From positions 94,176-158,175 of the forward strand of contig JANRMQ010000010.1 of assembly GCA_040981125.1 (NCBI GenBank): DNA of 64,000 nucleotides. The letters are read 5' to 3'. Origin of the DNA: DASSBQ01 sp040981125. GTDB taxonomy: Bacteria > Nitrospirota > Nitrospiria > Nitrospirales > Nitrospiraceae. Below the pieces are notes generated by a model. The model made no database searches. It was not told where the DNA came from and worked only from the letters and a program-made list of their open reading frames with translations. The position numbers and the translations under genes were made by a program. Numbering within the stretch: the stretch's first letter is position 1; each line of letters opens with the position of its first letter. Positions 25,130 through 33,955 of the stretch are shown one piece after another.

Positions 25130-27282
25130 CCCGCCTCCTGGTTCATCCCGAGGCGCGGATCAAGATAGAGCCGTTATGGAACGGCCGCCGTCGCGTGACC
25201 GTTGAGCCGAATGAGGCGGTCATGTTCGTGCCCTGGCTTTCCACGGATACGGAGTACCCGGACGAACTCATCCAAGCGATCCTGGAAGCCAAGGGGCCTG
25301 CCTATCTTTGCGATGAGATTTTGCGCGATGAGAGTCCGACGTATGTCCAAGCGTTCTTAGAGCGGGATCTCTTTGCCTATCGCTCGCCGGAATGGTTTAT
25401 CGGGAAGAGATTGCTGGACTTTGGCTGCGGCGCCGGCGCGTCTACTCTTTGCTTGGCGAAGTTGTTTCCAAGATCCGAGATCGTGGGGGTGGAACTGGAT
25501 GCCTCGCTTGTTGAGCTGGCGCAACAGCGGTCCCGACATTACGGCTATACCCATACGCGTATAGTCCGTTCACCCTCCGCGCTGGAATTACCGGCCGGTC
25601 TCGGCGTCTTTGACGCCGTCATTCTCAGCGCCGTGTATGAGCATCTTTTGCCGGAAGAGCGCGCGCGCCTGCTTCCTCAACTGTGGAATCTCGTCAAGCC
25701 GAGCGGCGTCCTCTTTCTCAATCAGACTCCTCATCGGTACTTTCCGATCGAGACTCATACGACCGGCCTGCCGTTCATTAATTATCTGCCTGACCGGCTG
25801 GCGCTTGGCATGGCTCGACTATTGTCGGGACGAATCAAGCGAGATGAGTCGTGGGACAATCTTCTTCGTTATGGAATCAGGGGGGCGACCGACGGAGAGA
25901 TCTGTTCGCTGCTTACCGGCAGCACAGCCGGGCCCTTGTTGTTGGAACCGGCGGGCCGCGGCATCCATGATCGTATTGATCTGTGGTTCATGGCTCTTTC
26001 TTCCGAGCGTTACCGGTTCGCCAAGCGAATCATCAAGGCGGGACTCAAAGCACTGAAGCATGTGACCGGCGTGACGCTCGTTCCGACGCTGTCCCTGATG
26101 TTCCAGAAGCGCGAAGAACGGTCGATCTCAGCTGATGATCGGACGCGAAAGGTCTGCTTCATCTCACCGCTAGGCGAGGGCTTGTATCGCCGCGACAGCC
26201 GACAACCATTCGGAGGCGCGGAAGTCCAATTGTATTTGTCCGCCAATGAATTGGCCCGCGATCCCGCCTATGCTGTGACGGCGCTGCTGAGCGTGCGTGA
26301 AGAGGCGGGAATCGAACAACATCATTCACTCACCGTGGTTCGGCGGCGGGCGAAGGGTCGGCTCGCGGCCGAGATGTCCCGGTTCCGACAGCTATGCGCG
26401 GCGGCAATATCGTTTCGGGAGATGCTCAGGACATTTCGCCTTGTCGATGCAGATGTCTTCCTGCATGCGGGCGCAGGTATGGAAGTAGGGGCCTACGCGC
26501 TGATTTGCCGATTAATGCGGCGTAAATTTATCTTCGTGGTCGCTTCGACCGCGGATCTTTCCGATCCGTACGGCGGGATCAGCGGTCCGTTGAAATGGGT
26601 CTATCCTGCCGGCGTTCGGCTTGCCCATGCCATTGTCTGCCGCACCGAGGACCAGCAAGCCGCGCTTCGTGAGCGATATGGCCGGGCCGGGCACCTCATC
26701 CGCACGGCGCATCCGATTCCTCCCGAAACGGACCGTCCGCGAATCACAATCCTGTGGGCCGGAAGAATTCATCCTCTCAAACAGCCGCAATTGTTTCTCG
26801 ATGCGGCGGAACAGCTCTCCGACCTCCGTTGCGTGATGGTCGGCATGCGTGATGACGCACATCTTGAACTGTGGGATGCGGTTCGCCGCCGGGCGGGCAC
26901 CCTGCGCAATGTGTCTTTCCATGCCGATCTGCCGTTCCATTGTATGGATGAATTGTTTGGCTCGGCGAAGATCTTCGTGAACACCTCGACCCATGAGGGA
27001 TTCCCGAACACATTCGTGCAGGCGGTCCTCAATGGAGTGCCGATCGTGTCGTGGATCGTGAATCCGGACTTGGTACTCTCGCGCCATCACATTGGATTCT
27101 GCGCGGACGGAGCCTTCGATGACATGGTCTCCTTCATCCGCCGTCTCTGCAGCGAGGAGCCCTTATACGACAACCTCCGCCGCCGCGCGCGCGCGTACGG
27201 AACGGCCAATCATGGCCTCGACCAATCTGTTGATCAATTGAAGCGATTGCTGGTGTCCGTCGTGTCCTCCCGGCGTAGCTGA
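25126..27282 (+). CDS. Methyltransferase-glycosyltransferase fusion protein
   Basis: This 718-residue protein has two separate enzymes. Residues 1-300 form a class I methyltransferase: LLDFGCGAGASTLCLAKLF near residue 98, VGVELD, VILSAVYEHL and SGVLFLNQTP. From about 340 to 710 there is a GT4 glycosyltransferase: FISPLGEG...GGAEVQLYLSAN at its N-terminus, ITILWAGRIHPLKQPQLFLDA and NTSTHEGFPNTFVQAVLNGVP. The fusion suggests that one sugar is added and methylated, or that methylation stops growth after this sugar is added. ATG 25126 is preceded by GGAGGGTGGC; the in-frame GTG 25099 is less likely. Confidence 0.85.
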   Translation: MTRLLVHPEARIKIEPLWNGRRRVTVEPNEAVMFVPWLSTDTEYPDELIQAILEAKGPAYLCDEILRDESPTYVQAFLERDLFAYRSPEWFIGKRLLDFGCGAGASTLCLAKLFPRSEIVGVELDASLVELAQQRSRHYGYTHTRIVRSPSALELPAGLGVFDAVILSAVYEHLLPEERARLLPQLWNLVKPSGVLFLNQTPHRYFPIETHTTGLPFINYLPDRLALGMARLLSGRIKRDESWDNLLRYGIRGATDGEICSLLTGSTAGPLLLEPAGRGIHDRIDLWFMALSSERYRFAKRIIKAGLKALKHVTGVTLVPTLSLMFQKREERSISADDRTRKVCFISPLGEGLYRRDSRQPFGGAEVQLYLSANELARDPAYAVTALLSVREEAGIEQHHSLTVVRRRAKGRLAAEMSRFRQLCAAAISFREMLRTFRLVDADVFLHAGAGMEVGAYALICRLMRRKFIFVVASTADLSDPYGGISGPLKWVYPAGVRLAHAIVCRTEDQQAALRERYGRAGHLIRTAHPIPPETDRPRITILWAGRIHPLKQPQLFLDAAEQLSDLRCVMVGMRDDAHLELWDAVRRRAGTLRNVSFHADLPFHCMDELFGSAKIFVNTSTHEGFPNTFVQAVLNGVPIVSWIVNPDLVLSRHHIGFCADGAFDDMVSFIRRLCSEEPLYDNLRRRARAYGTANHGLDQSVDQLKRLLVSVVSSRRS

Positions 27283-27298
27283 ATTCCAAGAACCGACA

Positions 27299-28414
27299 AT
27301 GAATCGGCTTAACTTGTGTTTTGTCGGTCCTGCGGCCTCGGTCAATGTCCGGCGCTGGGTCGATTGGTTCGTCCGTCGAGGGCATACCTGCACCCTGATG
27401 ACCGTCGAGCCGGTTGCGGATTCCGAAGCAGTCGCATTTCACCAGGTCAATCTGGCCTGCAGCAATGTCGGACGGAAATTGGGCCGCCTTCTTTCGGCGA
27501 TACGGCTTGTGCGGGCGGTGGTCCGAATGAAACCGGATGTTGTGCATGCTCACTATGTGCGAGGACTTGCCTGGGGGCTTCTTGGCGCGCCGTCGCGATG
27601 CATGGTTGTGACGCCGTGGGGAAGCGACGTGCTGACCGAGCAGGGAGCTTTTCGGGAATGGTACAGCCGCGAATTGACCGGACGCCTGCTGAAGCGAGCT
27701 GCGCTGGTCACGACCCATTCGGCCTATATGGAATCCCGTATCAGGCGTTTGGTTCCCGGACAACAGTCGATCGCCCGAGTGGGATGGGGAGTAAACCTCG
27801 AACGATTCAAGCCGGGACTTGATGTCACGATGGTCCGGCGGCGATGGAGAATAGAGAATCAGCAGCCGGTGATTTTCAGCCCGAGGCTCGCGCAACCGCT
27901 CTATAACCACGACCTGGTGATCAAAGCTTTGCCGGCCGTACGGCGAAACGTGCCCAATGTATTGCTCGTCATCACGGAACACTTTGCCGATCCGGACTAT
28001 CTCCGACATCTTCAACGCCTGGCCGCTCGGCTGGGGATCACCGACCATGTGCGCTTCATCGAGGAAGCGAACTACGAGGATATGCCGTACTGGTTCAATG
28101 TCGCGGCGGCGGTTGTGATGGTGCCGTCATCAGACGGCATGCCTAACTCCTTACTGGAAACGATCGCATGCGGCGCCGTGCCGGTCTTGAATCGACTGCC
28201 TCAGTACGAGGAATTGATCCGTGACGAAGTCAACGGGCGGTATGTCGAGCTTCATGAGGACCAGTTGGCCTCGGTGCTTACCGATGTACTGTTGGATGTT
28301 CGATATCGGAAGACATGCGGCCTTGCCAATCGGGCGCTCGCCGAACAGACGGCAGATCAAGAAAGAGAAATGGTCCGGATGGAATCCTTGTATTGCGAAT
28401 TGGCGGGCCGATAA
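27299..28414 (+). CDS. Glycosyltransferase family 4
   Basis: This 371-residue GT-B enzyme has an N-terminal domain with LCFVGPAASVNVRRWVDWF and VHAHYVRGLAWGLL, then VVTPWGSDVL. The C-terminal donor domain has SPRLAQPLYNHDLVIKAL and SSDGMPNSLLETIACGAVPV, the nucleotide-sugar site of GT4. It acts at the cytoplasmic face of the membrane on the growing glycan. Donor and linkage are unknown. It lies 16 bp after the fusion gene and 21 bp before the second asnB, in the same direction. Confidence 0.87.
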   Translation: MNRLNLCFVGPAASVNVRRWVDWFVRRGHTCTLMTVEPVADSEAVAFHQVNLACSNVGRKLGRLLSAIRLVRAVVRMKPDVVHAHYVRGLAWGLLGAPSRCMVVTPWGSDVLTEQGAFREWYSRELTGRLLKRAALVTTHSAYMESRIRRLVPGQQSIARVGWGVNLERFKPGLDVTMVRRRWRIENQQPVIFSPRLAQPLYNHDLVIKALPAVRRNVPNVLLVITEHFADPDYLRHLQRLAARLGITDHVRFIEEANYEDMPYWFNVAAAVVMVPSSDGMPNSLLETIACGAVPVLNRLPQYEELIRDEVNGRYVELHEDQLASVLTDVLLDVRYRKTCGLANRALAEQTADQEREMVRMESLYCELAGR

Positions 28415-28435
28415 GGAGGGTATTCTAAGACTGAC

Positions 28436-30415
28436 ATGTGTGCGATTGCGGGAATAGCGACGGCGTCGGAACGGTCGATCAATCCTCATGCATTGGCTGC
28501 CATGACGGAGGCCCAAGCACATAGGGGGCCGGACGGAGAAGGGTATGTGTTCTTATCCCAAAAGGGGCGTCTCCTTCCGCGTGCAGTGAGCGGACCGCTG
28601 CCCAAGGCTTTCCGTTCAGGCGAATCGGGATGTTCCGTCGGACTGAGCCACCGACGCTTGGCTGTGCTGGATTTGTCTTCAGCCGGTCATCAGCCGATGA
28701 GTTCGCCTGATCAGCGTTGCTGGGTTACGTACAACGGGGAACTCTATAACTATCGAGAGTTGCGGGATGAACTGCGGTCTTATGGTCATGTGTTTCGCTC
28801 ACAAACCGATACGGAAGTGCTGTTGGCCGCGTATTGCCAATGGGGGACGGCCTGTCTCTCCCGGTTCAACGGCATGTTTGCTTTCGCCCTCTGGGATGCG
28901 GAACGGCGGGTTTTGTTTTGTGCCCGCGACCGAATGGGAGAAAAACCGCTGTACTATTTCTGGGATGGAACTACCTTTGCGTTTGCCTCGGAGCTTAAAG
29001 CGCTTCTCCGGGTCATGGAGCGTCCAACGCCGAATCAACGGGTGATCCATGCTTATCTGGACGGCGCGCGCCTCGATTTTTCGCAGGAGACATTTATCGA
29101 GCAGGCACACCAGTTGGAACCGGCCCACTATCTCCTTGTCAAGGAGGGGACGTTACACCACGAGCGCTATTGGGACCTCCCCGATGACCCACCGGGGAAT
29201 CGGTCGAACTCTGCCGGCATAGTGGAGGAATTCCGGCATCTCATAGAAGACGCCGTACGATTGCGGCTCCGCAGTGATGTCCCGATAGGCAGTTGTCTGA
29301 GCGGCGGCCTGGACAGTTCCGCCATCGTATGTCTTGTCGATCGGCTGCTTCCCCAGGCCTGCAGAGCTTCTGGTCTGACGCAGGCTGCAGGATTCAAGGC
29401 CTTCTCCGCCTGCTTTGAGGATCCACGATACGACGAACGTCCGTTCATTCGGCAGGTCGTGGAAGCGACCGCGGTTGCATCTCGCCGTACATTCCCGACG
29501 GCCAAGGAACTACTCGACTCATTGGAAGGTCTGGTATGGCAGCAAGACGAGCCGTTCGGCTCCACGAGTATTTTCGCGCAGTGGGCGGTCATGCGATCGG
29601 CTGCGGAGAGCGGTGTGAAGGTCTTGCTGGATGGTCAGGGGGCGGATGAATTGATGGCCGGCTACCATGGGTGCTTTGGCGCATTCTATGCCGATCTACT
29701 CCGCCAGCGCCGATGGACACGGTTGTGGCATGAATGGTCCGCCTATCGCGGACGCTACACTTGTGTGCCTCCCCAGCTTGCCGCTAATTTCGCGCGAGGG
29801 CTGCTTCCTCCGTCGTGGGTCGGGATTATGCGCCGGTTCTGTACCGGCACGCCTCGCTGGATCGGGCCCGACTTCGCCCGCGCCTGGCGTTCGACCGAAG
29901 AGCCTGATCGCTGGGGCAAATCGATTTTACGCGGCATGCAACATCGGCTCTTGACGCGCCATGGACTTCGAGCGCTTCTCCGGTACGAAGATCGCAACTC
30001 CATGGCGTTCGGTATTGAGACGAGGTTGCCGTTCCTCGATGTCCGCCTGGTCGAATTCGTGTTTTCCCTGAGCAACGATTGGAAACTGCGGGACGGATGG
30101 ACCAAGGTCATCCTTCGACAATCACTACGGGGATTCGTGCCGGACGGGATTCTACAGCGGGTCGATAAGATGGGATTTGCCACGCCGGAAGACGATTGGT
30201 TTCGCGGTGATCTGGCCGCCTACACGCGAGACGTCTTACTGGATTCCAGATCGCGAGCCAGAGGGTATCTTCATATTCCGGGAATTGAGCAAGAACTGAC
30301 CTCGCATCTATCGGGTCGGCAGTCGATCGGGTCCACTATCTGGCGTTGGGTCAATCTTGAACTTTGGTGTCGTCTCTTCTTGGACCGCCGCGTATGCGTC
30401 GCATCCTTGTCTTGA
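28436..30415 (+). CDS. asnB: AsnB-type glutamine-dependent amidotransferase 2
   Basis: This 659-residue protein has the two-domain AsnB architecture: catalytic Cys2 (MCAIAGI), HRGPDGEG, VTYNGELYNYREL, SQTDTEVLLAA, the ATP-PPi loop LSGGLDSSAIV and DGQGADELMAGY. Its glutaminase domain carries an extra loop (KGRLLPRAVSGPLPKAF, residues 43-59) absent from the copy at 19133, so the two are not a recent duplication. It is probably an amidotransferase of the glycan pathway, although true asparagine synthesis is possible. An AAGGAGG box lies 16 bp upstream of the ATG. The next gene starts inside its last 22 bp. Confidence 0.9.
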   Translation: MCAIAGIATASERSINPHALAAMTEAQAHRGPDGEGYVFLSQKGRLLPRAVSGPLPKAFRSGESGCSVGLSHRRLAVLDLSSAGHQPMSSPDQRCWVTYNGELYNYRELRDELRSYGHVFRSQTDTEVLLAAYCQWGTACLSRFNGMFAFALWDAERRVLFCARDRMGEKPLYYFWDGTTFAFASELKALLRVMERPTPNQRVIHAYLDGARLDFSQETFIEQAHQLEPAHYLLVKEGTLHHERYWDLPDDPPGNRSNSAGIVEEFRHLIEDAVRLRLRSDVPIGSCLSGGLDSSAIVCLVDRLLPQACRASGLTQAAGFKAFSACFEDPRYDERPFIRQVVEATAVASRRTFPTAKELLDSLEGLVWQQDEPFGSTSIFAQWAVMRSAAESGVKVLLDGQGADELMAGYHGCFGAFYADLLRQRRWTRLWHEWSAYRGRYTCVPPQLAANFARGLLPPSWVGIMRRFCTGTPRWIGPDFARAWRSTEEPDRWGKSILRGMQHRLLTRHGLRALLRYEDRNSMAFGIETRLPFLDVRLVEFVFSLSNDWKLRDGWTKVILRQSLRGFVPDGILQRVDKMGFATPEDDWFRGDLAAYTRDVLLDSRSRARGYLHIPGIEQELTSHLSGRQSIGSTIWRWVNLELWCRLFLDRRVCVASLS

Positions 30416-31572
30416 TCAACAATACAGGAATTGGCGGAACCGAGCGACGACTTGGCCGACTGTTTGCCTGCATGGCAAGCGGGAGAAAAGACACAGTTTT
30501 CGTGCTGAATCGGGATCTTTGGGCTAGACTTGTAGCCGGAGGAGTCATTCCGGCCGGAGCGCCCCGCATTATGCCTATTCCGGCGCCGTTTACCGCCGTG
30601 GGTCGCCGGCTGGCCTTCCTTGGGCGGGTGGGGTTTTGGGTACGGAAAGCGGATTACCTGCTGTTTGCCTGTTGGTTTCTGCTTCGGTACGGGTTCGGTG
30701 AACGAAACCTGTTTCATGTCGTTCTCGGCGGGGCTTATGTCATGCTCCCTTTGATGATGCTGCGCCCATCTCATCGTGTGGTGATGTCGATGACCGACCC
30801 GAATCTTGCCGGACATGTCGGATCGAAGTGGGCGATACCGTGCTTTGTCGGGGCGCTCAGGCGCTGCCACTACGTTGATGTGTTGACGGAAGACATCCGG
30901 TCGGCTCTTCTGGCAAGGGGCATAGAACCGGCTCGCCTCATTCTCTCGCCCGGCAGTGTGGTCGATCTGACCCGCTTTCGTTCCCATTCCAGTAAAGAAT
31001 GTTGGGTGGTTTTTGCCGGGCGCCTGGTGGAGGAAAAGAATCCGCGGTTGTTTCTCGAATCCATCCCACTGATCCATGCAGCCATGCCCGGAGCTCGGTT
31101 TTTTTTACTAGGAGAGGGTCCGCTCAAAGAAGCGATTGCCGCTTCAGTCACCAATCTTGGATTGGACGATCTCGTCACAGCCGAGTTCCGCGACGATATT
31201 GCGCCGATCCTGTCCCGCGGCATGGTCTTCGTGTCGTTGCAGCGGCGGGACAACTACCCGTCGCAGGTTCTATTGGAAGCCATGGCGTCGGAAATGGCCT
31301 CTGTGGCGACGAATGTCGGGCAAACGGGTCGTTTGATTGATGAGGAGACGGGGATACGGGTCGCTCCGAACGCGCAGGAACTCGCTCAAGCCGTCGTGAG
31401 CCTGCTCGCGGATCCCGCACGATGCGCGCGTTTGGGAGCAACGGCGCGGCGCCGTGTCGCGGCGCTGCATTCAGACGATCGATACCGGCGATATCTGGAG
31501 AATCTGCATCGGCAGGCCGCGGAATCATGTGATGAGGAGACATCAGCCGATGTGAGGGTGTCAAAACCATGA
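30394..31572 (+). CDS. Glycosyltransferase family 4-like
   Basis: This 392-residue GT-B enzyme has ILVLINNTGIGGTERRLGRLF at the N-terminus, a recipient/Gly-rich loop typical of GT4. The donor domain has VVFAGRLVEEKNPRLFLESI, FLLGEGPLKEAI and RRDNYPSQVLLEAMASEM. It overlaps the preceding asnB stop by 22 bp at ATG 30394, or by 52 bp if GTG 30364 is used. Its stop overlaps the next start by 4 bp. A role in building the repeat unit of the surface glycan is inferred. Confidence 0.85.
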   Translation: MRRILVLINNTGIGGTERRLGRLFACMASGRKDTVFVLNRDLWARLVAGGVIPAGAPRIMPIPAPFTAVGRRLAFLGRVGFWVRKADYLLFACWFLLRYGFGERNLFHVVLGGAYVMLPLMMLRPSHRVVMSMTDPNLAGHVGSKWAIPCFVGALRRCHYVDVLTEDIRSALLARGIEPARLILSPGSVVDLTRFRSHSSKECWVVFAGRLVEEKNPRLFLESIPLIHAAMPGARFFLLGEGPLKEAIAASVTNLGLDDLVTAEFRDDIAPILSRGMVFVSLQRRDNYPSQVLLEAMASEMASVATNVGQTGRLIDEETGIRVAPNAQELAQAVVSLLADPARCARLGATARRRVAALHSDDRYRRYLENLHRQAAESCDEETSADVRVSKP

Positions 31573-32627
31573 TTCTGCTCGGCTTGACCCTGCTGCTGGC
31601 GTTGGCTCTGGCGCTGTACGGAGTGCCTATGGCGCGGCGGGCGGCGCTGAAGTTCGGCATCGTGGATTGTCCCGACGGGCGGTTGAAACGGCAACGCGCG
31701 CCGGTGCCGTATCTGGGTGGTTTGGCCATTTATCTTGCGTTTCTGATCAGTCTCATTTTTACGTTCGAGTTCCGCCACGACGTGCTGGGCATCGTCCTGG
31801 CCGGCACGCTCGTCATGATGCTTGGATTAATTGATGATTTCGGGGTGCTGACGCCTGGAATCAAACTGGCCGGACAGCTTCTGGCCGTCTTCGTCCTTAT
31901 CAAGAGCGGCATACGGATCCAAATCGCGACGCTGCCGGAGTGGGTCGATATCGCCCTGACCGTGTTGTGGATGGTCGGCATTATCAACGCGTTCAACTTG
32001 CTGGACATTATGGACGGCTTAGCGGCCGGCATCGGTGTGATCAGCGCGGCGGTGCTGTGCATCGTGGCGCTTCAGAACGGCGATCATACGACCGCCTTCA
32101 TGCTCGCGGCGCTCATCGGAAGCCTGCTCGGGTTCCTGCGCTACAATTGGAGCCCGGCGCTGATCTATATGGGCGATGCCGGCGCCATGTTCATCGGCCT
32201 CATGCTGGGCTCCCTGTCGATGATCGGCAAGTACACGGACGGGCATTCGATCTCCTTGCTGACTCCCGTTCTGATTTTGGGCATGCCGATTTTCGATACG
32301 GTGTTCGTCATGTACATTCGCTTTCTTCGCGGTCTCCCTATTTTCCTGGGCAGCCCGGATCATATGGCCATTCGCTTGCGTCATTGGGGGCTCTCGGTAC
32401 AGCAGGTCGTCCTCCTCAGCTACGTCGGGTCGGCATGCTTGGGCGGGATCGGCTTGCTCGTGATGTCTGTTCCCGAACCACTCGCATTGGCGTTGAGCGC
32501 GGCAACCATTCTGGCATTGGGCGGCTTGGCGGTCTGGCTCACCAGAGTCAGAATGCAGAAAGCCGAGGGCGTGATATCGAGCCCTGCTCTCGGAAGTAAC
32601 CCGGTCGAGAGGACGCTCTTGTCATGA
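31569..32627 (+). CDS. wecA: Polyprenyl-phosphate HexNAc-1-phosphate transferase (WecA/TagO-like)
   Basis: This 352-residue membrane protein has about ten helices and the MraY/WecA superfamily motifs: PYLGGLAIYLAF near residue 48, LGLIDDFG (DD pair) near 88, NAFNLLDIMDGLA near 140, YMGDAGAMFIG near 200 and SPDHMAIRLRHWGLS near 262. It transfers a sugar-1-phosphate from UDP-HexNAc to undecaprenyl phosphate, the first step of glycan assembly at the inner membrane. It is probably the initiating enzyme of this locus. The start and stop overlap both neighbours (ATGA), so it is co-translated with the GT4 gene before and the FAD enzyme after. Confidence 0.9.
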   Translation: MILLGLTLLLALALALYGVPMARRAALKFGIVDCPDGRLKRQRAPVPYLGGLAIYLAFLISLIFTFEFRHDVLGIVLAGTLVMMLGLIDDFGVLTPGIKLAGQLLAVFVLIKSGIRIQIATLPEWVDIALTVLWMVGIINAFNLLDIMDGLAAGIGVISAAVLCIVALQNGDHTTAFMLAALIGSLLGFLRYNWSPALIYMGDAGAMFIGLMLGSLSMIGKYTDGHSISLLTPVLILGMPIFDTVFVMYIRFLRGLPIFLGSPDHMAIRLRHWGLSVQQVVLLSYVGSACLGGIGLLVMSVPEPLALALSAATILALGGLAVWLTRVRMQKAEGVISSPALGSNPVERTLLS

Positions 32628-33940
32628 TTCTTATCGTAGGCGCGGGACTCGCCGGACTCAGCACCGCGCATCATTTACAAGGGATCCCCTACCGGATTCT
32701 GGAAAAGGAGACGGAGGCCGGCGGCCTCTGCCGTTCTTATCAGAAGGACGGATTTACATTCGATTACACCGGGCATCTGCTGCATTTCCGGCAGCCGGCC
32801 ATTAAAGCGTTGGTCGAAAGCCTCTTGCCCTCACGCTTGCAACAACACACACGCCGCTCCTATATCTATTCGCACCAGACCTATACCGAGTATCCGTTCC
32901 AGGTGAATACGCATGGCCTGCCCTCTGAAGTCGTGCGGGAATGCCTGCTCGGCTTTATCGAGACGCTGACGAAGGCTGGGGAGACGAGTCCGCCTCAACC
33001 GCTGACGTTCAAAGAATGGATCGTGGCGAGTTTGGGTGAAGGCATTGCGAAGCATTTCATGGTGCCTTTCAATGAAAAGCTCTGGCAGGTGCCGCTTGAC
33101 GAATTGACCGCCGAGTGGGTCTCGTGGCTCGTCCCGAAGCCGGACCTCAAAGATGTCGTCAATGGAGCGTTGGGAATCAAAGATAAGGCCTTCGGCTACA
33201 ATCCGTCGTTCCTCTATCCCGCTCAAGGAGGCATTCAAGCCTTGCCCCAGGCCTTTCTTGGTTCTGTTCCGGGCATTCACTACGGCACGGAACTGCTCGA
33301 AGTCGATACGCAGCGGCGGCGCGTCGTGTTCCGTCACGCGGAGCATGGAGAACGCAGCGAAGACTACAGTGCCCTGGTTTCCACGATTCCCTTGCCCGAA
33401 TTGGTCCGGCGCTGCACCGATTTACCCCGGGCCGTTCAGGAAGCGGCGGAGAAATTACGATGGGTATCCGTCTATAGCGTCAACCTCGGCATCGGGCGCG
33501 AACGAATCTCCGACAAACACTGGATTTATTTTCCGGAACGAACGTATCCGTTCTATCGCGCCGGTTTCCCCATGAATTTTTCGCCGAGCCTGGGACCGTC
33601 GGGCTGCAGTTCATTGTATGTGGAGATCTCACATCTTCCGCACGTGACCGGACCGCCGTCGGACGTGATCAGTTTGGCGCGGAAGGGTTTGGAGCATGCC
33701 GGCATTCTGCGGAGCAAAGACGAGATGGTGGTGGCCGACGTGAAGAACATCCCCTATGCCTATGTCTTATTTGACCGGCATCGCGCGCACGCAGTCCCGT
33801 TGATTCTATCGGAATTGAAACGGCGCGGGATTTATTCGATCGGACGCTATGGATTCTGGGAGCACACCTCGATGGAAGACGCCATCGGGCAGGGCCGCTC
33901 CATGGCGGAAAGTCTACGGTCCCTTCAAATCGCGGCCTGA
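32624..33940 (+). CDS. FAD-dependent amine-oxidase-like oxidoreductase
   Basis: This 438-residue protein has N-terminal FAD-binding ILIVGAGLAGLSTAHHL (GxGxxG) and EKETEAGGLCRSYQKDGF, the second conserved patch of the protoporphyrinogen-oxidase/amine-oxidase superfamily. Related proteins in glycan loci include UDP-galactopyranose mutase-like enzymes and uncharacterised oxidoreductases; the substrate is not identifiable here. TGHLLHFR near residue 46 recalls UGM-like folds. GAGAGGA lies 11 bp before the ATG, and the start overlaps the wecA stop. Confidence 0.78.
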   Translation: MILIVGAGLAGLSTAHHLQGIPYRILEKETEAGGLCRSYQKDGFTFDYTGHLLHFRQPAIKALVESLLPSRLQQHTRRSYIYSHQTYTEYPFQVNTHGLPSEVVRECLLGFIETLTKAGETSPPQPLTFKEWIVASLGEGIAKHFMVPFNEKLWQVPLDELTAEWVSWLVPKPDLKDVVNGALGIKDKAFGYNPSFLYPAQGGIQALPQAFLGSVPGIHYGTELLEVDTQRRRVVFRHAEHGERSEDYSALVSTIPLPELVRRCTDLPRAVQEAAEKLRWVSVYSVNLGIGRERISDKHWIYFPERTYPFYRAGFPMNFSPSLGPSGCSSLYVEISHLPHVTGPPSDVISLARKGLEHAGILRSKDEMVVADVKNIPYAYVLFDRHRAHAVPLILSELKRRGIYSIGRYGFWEHTSMEDAIGQGRSMAESLRSLQIAA

Positions 33941-33955
33941 GGAGCATCGCGCGGG

